A DNA stretch of 38,677 bases from assembly GCF_001672815.1 (NCBI RefSeq), contig NZ_LZKK01000115.1, positions 1 to 38,677 on the forward strand. Direction: 5' to 3'. Of this stretch, positions 33,603-38,677 are shown piece by piece. Position 1 is the stretch's first letter; the number at the start of each line of letters is the position of its first letter. The position numbers and the translations under genes are program-made. Below the pieces are notes generated by a model that was not told where the DNA came from, did not search any database, and saw only the letters and a list, made by a program, of their open reading frames with translations. This DNA is from Mycobacterium sp. E796. GTDB lineage: Bacteria; Actinomycetota; Actinomycetes; Mycobacteriales; Mycobacteriaceae.

Positions 33603-34108
33603 TGCGAGTTCTGGTGGTTTACGGATCGAAGCGGGGCGGGACCGCGGGACTGGCCGCGATGATCGGCGACGCGCTGACCGAGGCGGGATTCGAGGCGGTC
33701 GTGAGCCCGGCCAAGGACGTCGGTGGACCAGGCGGCTTCGATGCGGTGATCGTGGCTGGCGCCCTGTACGCCTACCGATGGCACCGAAACGCGCGACGAT
33801 TCGTGCGCAAGAACGCCTCGGCGTTGCGCGGGTTGCCCGTCTGGTTCGTCAGCAGCGGGCCTTTGGACGACTCGGCCGAAGAGCGCGACATCCCACCCAC
33901 AGCGCAGGTCGCGAAGCTGATGCGCCGGGTGAATGCCCGCGGGCACGTTACCTTCGGTGGCCGGCTAGAACCGGACGCAACGGGTTTTCCGGCCAGTGCG
34001 ATGGCCAAGAAAAGTGCGGGCGATTGGCGCAGCCCGACGCACGTGCGGCGCTGGGTCACGACCGTCGTCAAAGAACTCGACCGGCCGACGATCACCCACC
34101 GGTCATAA
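33602..34108 (+). CDS. Flavodoxin-domain protein (HemG-like)
   Basis: A 168-residue flavodoxin-fold protein. VLVVYGSKRGGTAGLAAMIGDAL is the FMN phosphate-binding loop region, and VIVAGALYAYRWHRNARRFVRKN is the flanking flavin segment typical of menaquinone-dependent protoporphyrinogen oxidase (HemG)-type flavodoxins. The C-terminal DWRSPTHVRRWVTTV is also family-like. It follows the SRPBCC-like gene with a one-base overlap (TGATG) and has AGGAG in that gene's end as ribosome site. Redox partner unknown. Confidence 0.85.
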   Translation: MRVLVVYGSKRGGTAGLAAMIGDALTEAGFEAVVSPAKDVGGPGGFDAVIVAGALYAYRWHRNARRFVRKNASALRGLPVWFVSSGPLDDSAEERDIPPTAQVAKLMRRVNARGHVTFGGRLEPDATGFPASAMAKKSAGDWRSPTHVRRWVTTVVKELDRPTITHRS

Positions 34109-34118
34109 TCATCGGGTG

Positions 34119-34373
34119 ATGGAAGATCCCCATATCTACCGCCGCCTCGCGCTGCTCGAACAGCAGGTGCGCCTGCTGTCGGATCGGCTCGGGGTTCCGT
34201 GCCCGACGTTCGGCAGCGACGTGGGCGCCACATCGGGTGTGCTGGAGAACGGTGTGCCCTCGGAAGTCGTCGCCCTCGCCCGCTCCGGGAACGCCATTGC
34301 CGCGATCAAGTTGTATCGCGAGCTGACCGGCGCGGGTTTACGCGAGGCGAAAGACATCGTCGACAACCTGTAG
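34119..34373 (+). CDS. Small protein with bL12 C-terminal-like domain
   Basis: An 84-residue protein. Its second half (VVALARSGNAIAAIKLYRELTGAGLREAKDIVDNL) resembles the C-terminal domain of ribosomal protein bL12, with the EAKxIVD signature. The first half is a short coiled-coil-like helix (YRRLALLEQQVRLLSDRL). It is not the ribosomal protein itself. Such short actinobacterial proteins have no known role. ATG 34119 directly follows GTG 34116. It ends 5 nt before the convergent PaaX-type gene. Confidence 0.75.
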   Translation: MEDPHIYRRLALLEQQVRLLSDRLGVPCPTFGSDVGATSGVLENGVPSEVVALARSGNAIAAIKLYRELTGAGLREAKDIVDNL

Positions 34374-34378
34374 GTCGG

Positions 34379-35191
34379 CTACTGCCGGCGAAAAGCACCG
34401 TTCATCCGCCGCTTGAAGGCGCGATCGAAACGCCGGTAGCCGCGGCGCAAGTCGTGACCGGGCCAGTCGTCCACTGCGAGTTCGGCGGGCAGCAGCGGGT
34501 CGAGCTGAAGATGGCGCACCACCGCGATCGACAGCGCGAACTCGTAGGTGAAGCTTTCGGTCGAATCGTCAGGCGTGTCGGCGGCGAGCGCGGCATCCAT
34601 GGCCTCGATGAGCGCCCGCGCGTTGTCGGCCCATTCGTCTAGGGAGAACAGCGCTCGCACGTGCGCGGCCGTGATGTCGGTGGCGGCGCCGTGAAAGCGG
34701 GTGCACTGCTGGTCCAGAACGGCCGTGAGTGCCGGAAACCGTTGCGGATCAAGGTTGTCCGGGCGGATCCAGACGCCCTCTCGCAGTTCGGCCAGGTGCA
34801 GGGCCGTCGCGGCCCTTCTCAGCTCCAGGCGATCGGTCGCCGATCTGCGCTCCAGCGCGACGATCGCGAGTTCCCACGTTCCGTCCCATCGACGCGTGGC
34901 CGTGCCGTCGATCCGGGCGGCCTCGTCGACGCGCTGGCGCCGCTCCGACAGCCGGCCGGCGAGCGCGTAACTGCCGTCGTCGGTCGTCAATTCACCGGCG
35001 GACACCATCCGCCACAGGCACGTACGGGTAGCGCCGGGGCTGATGCCGAACAGCGAGGCAATCGCCACCAGTTCCGCCACCGTGAGGCGGCCCCGGTCGG
35101 ACCCCAGCAACGCGGACGCCAGCACGGAGCGTGCGCTCAGCGGGCGGCTATCGATCAGGCCGCTCGCTCGGGATCGGGGGAGGGCAGGCAC
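34379..35191 (-). CDS. PaaX-family transcriptional regulator
   Basis: A 270-residue PaaX-type regulator. The N-terminal winged helix (LTVAELVAIASLFGISPGATRTCLWRMVSAGELTTDDGSYAL), the central WDGTWELAIVALER segment and the helical C-terminus with LRRGYRRFDRAF fit the family, named for the repressor of phenylacetyl-CoA degradation that binds an aryl-CoA. GTG 35191 is one candidate start and GTG 35209 another; neither has a ribosome site and the message may be leaderless. Reading frame further upstream is antisense to the Rieske gene. It is divergent from that gene and likely controls it. Confidence 0.83.
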   Translation of the reverse strand: MPALPRSRASGLIDSRPLSARSVLASALLGSDRGRLTVAELVAIASLFGISPGATRTCLWRMVSAGELTTDDGSYALAGRLSERRQRVDEAARIDGTATRRWDGTWELAIVALERRSATDRLELRRAATALHLAELREGVWIRPDNLDPQRFPALTAVLDQQCTRFHGAATDITAAHVRALFSLDEWADNARALIEAMDAALAADTPDDSTESFTYEFALSIAVVRHLQLDPLLPAELAVDDWPGHDLRRGYRRFDRAFKRRMNGAFRRQ

Positions 35192-35217
35192 GGCTGACCA
35201 CGGTATCACTAAATCAT

Positions 35218-35231
35218 TGACACGTGACACG
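35218..35231. promoter_or_regulatory. Direct repeat in PaaX/Rieske divergent promoter region
   Basis: TGACACG twice in tandem, within TTGACA (35217-35222), which may act as a -35 box for the Rieske gene. CACTA (35207) and TAGTG (35234) flank it as an inverted pair. The 81-nt gap between the PaaX and Rieske starts is thus a plausible regulated promoter. Confidence 0.4.
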
Positions 35232-35272
35232 CATAGTGTGAGACTGGCACGCATGAGCTTGCCGACAAGTCG

Positions 35273-36433
35273 GTGCTCGCCGACGACGTGGAGATCGTCC
35301 GGCGCGTCCTTGCCCATATCGACGCCGGTACCACCGACGAGGGTGACGCCTGGCGCGAGCCGGTCGAAAACTATTTGAGCCCAAGTCGATTCGCCGAGGA
35401 GCTCCGTTTGCTTCGCGCGATGCCGAGCGTCTTCGTTCCCTCGGCAGCGATCCCCAACCCGGGCGACCACGTCGAACGGACCGCCTTCGGCGTGCCGCTG
35501 TTCGCCGTGCGGGGGCGCGACCGCCGGGCGCGGGTGTTCCGCAACGCGTGCCGGCATCGCGGTTTCGCGCTCATCGAGGAGGCCGGCTGCTCGCACGCCC
35601 TGGTGTGTCGCTACCACGGCTGGACATATCGGCTGGATGGCTCGCTCTCGCATGTGCCGCACTCCGAGGCTTTCCCCGGTCTCGACATGGCGACCCGTGG
35701 CTTGGTCGAGGTGCCCAGCCACGAGGTGGACGGTCTCATCGTCATCGGCGCGCTCGACTCCTCGGGCGCGGGCCCGGGACACGATGTCGACGATGCGATG
35801 GCCTGGCTCACGGACGGGAATCCGTGGCGTGACAAAGTTTTGCCGTTCGAACGGCTGGTCTACGTGGAATCGACTCCGCGAGCGATGAACTGGAAGGTGC
35901 TTGCCGAGCAGTTTCTGGAGGGTTATCACATCCGATCGACGCACAAGAACACCTTCTATCCTTTGCAATACGATGATCTCAACGTGGTCGAGAAATTCGG
36001 CCCAAATAGCCGTATCACGTTCCCGTACCGCAACATCGAACGGCTGCGCGAGCGTCCGGAGAGCGCTTGGACGATCGACGCGCGGGTGACGCTTTTGTAT
36101 CAGCTGTTTCCCAACGTTATGTTGGCGACGTTCCCAGACCTGATATCCATGGTTGTGCTCGACCCAGTGGACGTCGACCACACCGCGGTAACGGTGTATT
36201 CGATGGTGAGGCCCGAGGTCGCCGAGCGGGAGTCGCTCGACCGACCGAGCACTCTGGTGGGGGCGGGAAGCCTCATTGGAACCGGTCTCGTCGAGGACAA
36301 CGAGATGTCCGAGGGCGTGCAGCGTGGGCTGCGTTCGGGCGCTAACGAATTCGTGGAATTCGGTCGGCACGAGAGCGCGATCGGCCACTTTCACGCCACG
36401 CTTGATGAGCGCCTTGCCGCGATGGCCCGCTAG
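35273..36433 (+). CDS. Rieske non-haem iron oxygenase, alpha-subunit type
   Basis: A 386-residue aromatic-ring- or C-H-hydroxylating oxygenase. The Rieske [2Fe-2S] ligands are Cys93, His95, Cys112 and His115 (CRHRGFAL and VCRYHGW). The mononuclear iron ligands are His219 and His224 in GYHIRSTH, with Asp342 in VEDNEMSEG. The fold order is complete. GTG 35273 is the only start in frame close to the family N-terminus. No ferredoxin, reductase or beta-subunit gene is adjacent, so electrons come from an unlinked partner. Divergent from PaaX; its stop overlaps the convergent HD gene by 4 nt (CTAG). Confidence 0.9.
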   Translation: MLADDVEIVRRVLAHIDAGTTDEGDAWREPVENYLSPSRFAEELRLLRAMPSVFVPSAAIPNPGDHVERTAFGVPLFAVRGRDRRARVFRNACRHRGFALIEEAGCSHALVCRYHGWTYRLDGSLSHVPHSEAFPGLDMATRGLVEVPSHEVDGLIVIGALDSSGAGPGHDVDDAMAWLTDGNPWRDKVLPFERLVYVESTPRAMNWKVLAEQFLEGYHIRSTHKNTFYPLQYDDLNVVEKFGPNSRITFPYRNIERLRERPESAWTIDARVTLLYQLFPNVMLATFPDLISMVVLDPVDVDHTAVTVYSMVRPEVAERESLDRPSTLVGAGSLIGTGLVEDNEMSEGVQRGLRSGANEFVEFGRHESAIGHFHATLDERLAAMAR

Positions 36434-37197
36434 GAGTCGAACGGCGCCATCCGTACGGCCAGCGGCAGCCCACACCGAACCAGGAGCCCGAAGCGTCCCC
36501 TCGGCACCGCGGCCGCCTCCGCGCGCGCCATGCCGATCAGCTCGCTCTTGAAATCGCCTCGCGGATAACGCCGCAACACCGCCTCGACGTTGCGGGGAGC
36601 GACGTCCCATATCCGCAGTCCGGCGCCGTCGACCATCGCGCCCCATTGCAGATAGCAGCCGATCGGGCCGTCCGTGTCGACCTTGACGCCCGGCGTCGTG
36701 TGCACGCAGATGCCATCCGCGAGCAATTGCGCGCGTTCGTCGTTCAGCCCGGCGGCGGTGGCGCACGAGAGCAGCCGCTCGACGCTGGCAAGCGTGAAAT
36801 CGCGGTCGGGCGTTGGGTTCACGATTCCGTAGTCGTGCAGGAGCGAGCCGCAATAGAAGAGCTCGTCATCCAATTCGCACCCGTCGAGGCTCGCAAGCGC
36901 CCGACCGAACAACCATGTCCGGTAGGAGTGCCCCTGAAGGCCCGCCGGCAATTCCGCGCACACCTGCTCGGCCTCGCGCGCGAACCGGCTATCGGGGATC
37001 GGGAACGCCGCCACATCGACGCGCTCGGCCCCGGACGGAAGCCGGCCCAGCGCGAGCTTGGCCCGGCCCACCGCGTTCTGCCACTGACCCACCGCGATCG
37101 CCACGAAAAGCCGGCGCCGCTCGGCGGCCGACAGCCGACCACCGGTGCGACGGACCCAGGCAAGGCCGCCAAGCCGCTGTGGATCCGGCCCCTGCAC
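36430..37197 (-). CDS. HD-domain protein
   Basis: A 255-residue protein with an HD metal-dependent phosphohydrolase-like domain. Metal-site candidates are His in GHSYRTWLFG, His-Asp in LLHDYGI, His in ICVHTTPG and an Asp after it. The substrate is not indicated; relatives include small-molecule hydrolases and nucleotide phosphatases. GTG 37197 is chosen because it lies 2 nt after the deacetylase stop, giving a coupled pair. Its 3' end overlaps the Rieske gene stop. Confidence 0.8.
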   Translation of the reverse strand: MQGPDPQRLGGLAWVRRTGGRLSAAERRRLFVAIAVGQWQNAVGRAKLALGRLPSGAERVDVAAFPIPDSRFAREAEQVCAELPAGLQGHSYRTWLFGRALASLDGCELDDELFYCGSLLHDYGIVNPTPDRDFTLASVERLLSCATAAGLNDERAQLLADGICVHTTPGVKVDTDGPIGCYLQWGAMVDGAGLRIWDVAPRNVEAVLRRYPRGDFKSELIGMARAEAAAVPRGRFGLLVRCGLPLAVRMAPFDS

Positions 37198-37199
37198 TG

Positions 37200-38087
37200 C
37201 TACGGCGTTTTGAGGAAGACGTCGTTGAGGGTGACCGTGCGCAGGTCCCGGTCGCGGATGATGTCGACGAGTTGCGGATAGACGTGCGTGACCGGCGGAT
37301 GGTTGAGGTGGCCGATCACGATGGACTGCGGGGTGAAGTACTGATCGGCCATCTTCACGATGTAGTCCTCGTGGATGAGCGTGGAATCCGACAGCGACCC
37401 CGACCACAAGGTCGGCACGGTGTAGCCGAGGTCGGCGGCCACCGCGTCAACGGCGGCGTTGCGCTTCGCGTACGGCGGCCGCCAGTACGGTTTCGCGCCG
37501 ATGCCGTAGGTCTTCTTCAAGAATTGGTCGTTGCGGGTGAGCTGCTGGGCGATCTGGTCCTTGGGCAGCGTGGTCAGGTCCGGGTGCGACCAGGTGTGGT
37601 TGCCCAGTTGGATCTGCCCGGAGTCGACCAGCGGCCGCAGCAGGTCCAGGTTCTCCGTCCAGGAGTCGTAAACCCCGTTGACGAAGAACGTCAGCCGGAT
37701 CCCGGTGTCCTTGGCGAACTGCGTGTAGGCGCGCACCACTTCGCTGTTGACGCCGTCATCGACGGTCAGCGCGAGCAGATCGCCCTCTCCGGGGATCTTG
37801 GTCAGCGCGCCGCCGCCCGGCAGCGCGATGCGCGCGCTCGGCGGCGGGGGCGGCAACAGGGCCGACGGGGCCGTGGGGCCGGAGGTGGCGACGTTCGCTG
37901 GAGGCGCCTGGGCGAACGTGCGGGGTTGTGGGTCGACGACCAGGCGGGCGGCGCCCACGCCGGCCACGGTGGCGGCGGCCAGCGCCCCCAGGAAGCGGCG
38001 CCGGCTCAGCTCCGGCGCGGTGCCGCCCCCCAAGCCCGGGAACGGCGTGCGGTTCCTCTCGGGTCTTTTGCGGTGGGATGTCGGCAC
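37200..38087 (-). CDS. Tat-exported polysaccharide deacetylase (NodB-like)
   Basis: A protein of 295 residues from GTG 38087. A Tat-type signal (SRRRFLGALAAATVAG) is followed by a Pro-rich linker, then a NodB domain with TVDDG (catalytic and metal Asp), NHTWSHPDL (metal His pair), a WRPPYA block and IGHLNHP. It would remove N-acetyl groups from a cell-wall glycan or similar polymer outside the membrane. A TTG at 38165 gives a longer form with 26 extra residues; I prefer 38087, since the signal is then near the N-terminus. It is coupled to the HD gene (2-nt gap). Confidence 0.87.
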   Translation of the reverse strand: MPTSHRKRPERNRTPFPGLGGGTAPELSRRRFLGALAAATVAGVGAARLVVDPQPRTFAQAPPANVATSGPTAPSALLPPPPPSARIALPGGGALTKIPGEGDLLALTVDDGVNSEVVRAYTQFAKDTGIRLTFFVNGVYDSWTENLDLLRPLVDSGQIQLGNHTWSHPDLTTLPKDQIAQQLTRNDQFLKKTYGIGAKPYWRPPYAKRNAAVDAVAADLGYTVPTLWSGSLSDSTLIHEDYIVKMADQYFTPQSIVIGHLNHPPVTHVYPQLVDIIRDRDLRTVTLNDVFLKTP

Positions 38088-38238
38088 ACGCGACCCGGTA
38101 CCCCGGGTACCTGTGTTGCCAAACTCCGCCGCCACAGCAGCGAACGGTACCAGTGCCGGTTTCAATACGCCGGGTTCGTTACAGGAGGTTCAGCTGTGAA
38201 TTGGGGCTCGAAAAGGTAACGGTGTTGCGTAGCTGGCG

Positions 38239-38677
38239 TCAATGCGGCGCGCCGCCGCCGCGCCGCGGCAATTCGACGGGCTCGGTGCCGGGAGTCCCCA
38301 GCGTCCCGGCCAACCAGGGCAACGACGCGGCGAATGCCTGCGCGGCGAACGGCCAGTCGTGCCTGCCGGGCTGGGTGACCACCGCGCAGGTGATCCCGTT
38401 GGCGGTCGCGACGTCGCACAGCGCGTTGGCGGCGGCGTCCTGGCCTTCGGGGTTGGCGGCCGGGTCGGCGCTGGGACCTGCGATGGCGGAGTTGGCTTCC
38501 TCGGCGACGGCGTGCGGGCCGGGCGAGGAGGGAACGTCGAACCACCCCGACAGCCCGGTGTAGTGGCCGTGCCGGGTCATGACGGTGGTGGGATCAAAGG
38601 CGGCCCAGGCGGCGCCGTCGCCGCCGAACAACCGGGCGATGGTCTGGTCCTTCGACCCGATGCTGGGGCTGCGGTCG
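38239..38677 (-). CDS. Esterase / mycolyltransferase-like protein, C-terminal part
   Basis: The last 145 codons of a gene that continues beyond the right edge. SIGSKDQTIARLFGGDGAAWAAFDPTTVMTRHGHYTGLSGWFDV and AVVTQPGRHDWPFAAQAF resemble the C-terminal half of actinobacterial antigen-85-like or esterase-family alpha/beta hydrolases. The His in GRHDWPFA is the likely catalytic His, while the Ser and Asp lie outside. Related proteins are secreted, acting on cell-envelope lipids. It lies upstream of the polysaccharide deacetylase on the same strand. Confidence 0.8.
   Translation of the reverse strand, partial: DRSPSIGSKDQTIARLFGGDGAAWAAFDPTTVMTRHGHYTGLSGWFDVPSSPGPHAVAEEANSAIAGPSADPAANPEGQDAAANALCDVATANGITCAVVTQPGRHDWPFAAQAFAASLPWLAGTLGTPGTEPVELPRRGGGAPH

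Noticed and set aside
35192..36853. Upstream extension of the PaaX frame, giving a protein of over 800 residues
   Set aside because: The extension is antisense to the Rieske and HD genes and carries no domain; PaaX proteins are about 270-300 residues.
1..38677. CRISPR array, tRNA or rRNA genes, insertion sequences, prophage, toxin-antitoxin pairs
   Set aside because: I looked for regular direct repeats, cloverleaf-like segments, transposase or integrase motifs and small paired genes, and saw none convincing.

Overview
The window reads as chromosomal DNA of a high-GC actinobacterium, very probably a nontuberculous Mycobacterium. The signs are strong GC bias at third positions, frequent GTG starts and ATGA couplings, and typical mycobacterial families: FadE and FadD lipid enzymes, Ltp-type thiolases paired with DUF35 proteins, Ddn-like F420-type proteins, a polyhydroxybutyrate-depolymerase-like lipoprotein and an antigen-85-like esterase. 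I see no tRNA, rRNA, CRISPR array, insertion sequence or phage gene. Species was not determined.

Layout. (1) 1-760: the 3' part of a catalase-family peroxidase, preceded by an inverted copy of its own upstream sequence (77-bp perfect arms). This looks like an assembly fold-back at the edge. It is coupled to a cytochrome b561 gene. (2) 1541-5626: class I fructose-bisphosphate aldolase, a three-repeat DUF190 protein, and a large divergent pyruvate-kinase-like protein. (3) 5564-22416: a catabolic island. It contains a TetR regulator, a double-domain acyl-CoA dehydrogenase, two Ltp-like thiolase/DUF35 pairs, a DUF1214 protein coupled to a sulfotransferase, an ACMSD-like amidohydrolase, a double-domain class III CoA-transferase, an unrecognised 109-residue protein, a PadR regulator, a FadD-type ligase, an SDR and an alpha/beta hydrolase. 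(4) 22485-25461: a second TetR, a Ddn-like protein, a secreted esterase with a divergent MarR, and a DUF4242 protein. (5) 25468-30840: a large LuxR-type ATPase regulator divergent from a BBE-like flavin oxidase, then a split-barrel flavin protein. (6) 30837-34373: SRPBCC proteins, an isoprenylcysteine-methyltransferase-like membrane protein divergent from a MerR regulator, a flavodoxin and a small bL12-C-terminal-like protein. (7) 34379-38677: a PaaX-type regulator divergent from a Rieske oxygenase, an HD-domain protein, a Tat-exported polysaccharide deacetylase and the C-terminal part of an esterase.

How the genes work together. The island in region 3 is the most interesting part. Ligase and CoA-transferase would activate an acid to its CoA thioester, the FadE fusion would desaturate it, and the two Ltp-like/DUF35 pairs lack the thiolase nucleophile cysteine. 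This suggests carbon-carbon cleavage by a retro-aldol route, as in steroid side-chain degradation, rather than classical thiolysis. A 19-bp motif (AGACGAGACGGTYCGTCTT) lies both between the TetR and fadE-type genes and directly upstream of the FadD gene 14.5 kb away, which ties them into one regulon. The substrate cannot be read from sequence.

Five clear palindromes (at 6239, 22444, 24642, 28401 and 32228) each lie between a regulator and a divergent gene. Convergent genes are nearly always packed with gaps under 10 nt or with overlaps of up to 63 nt.
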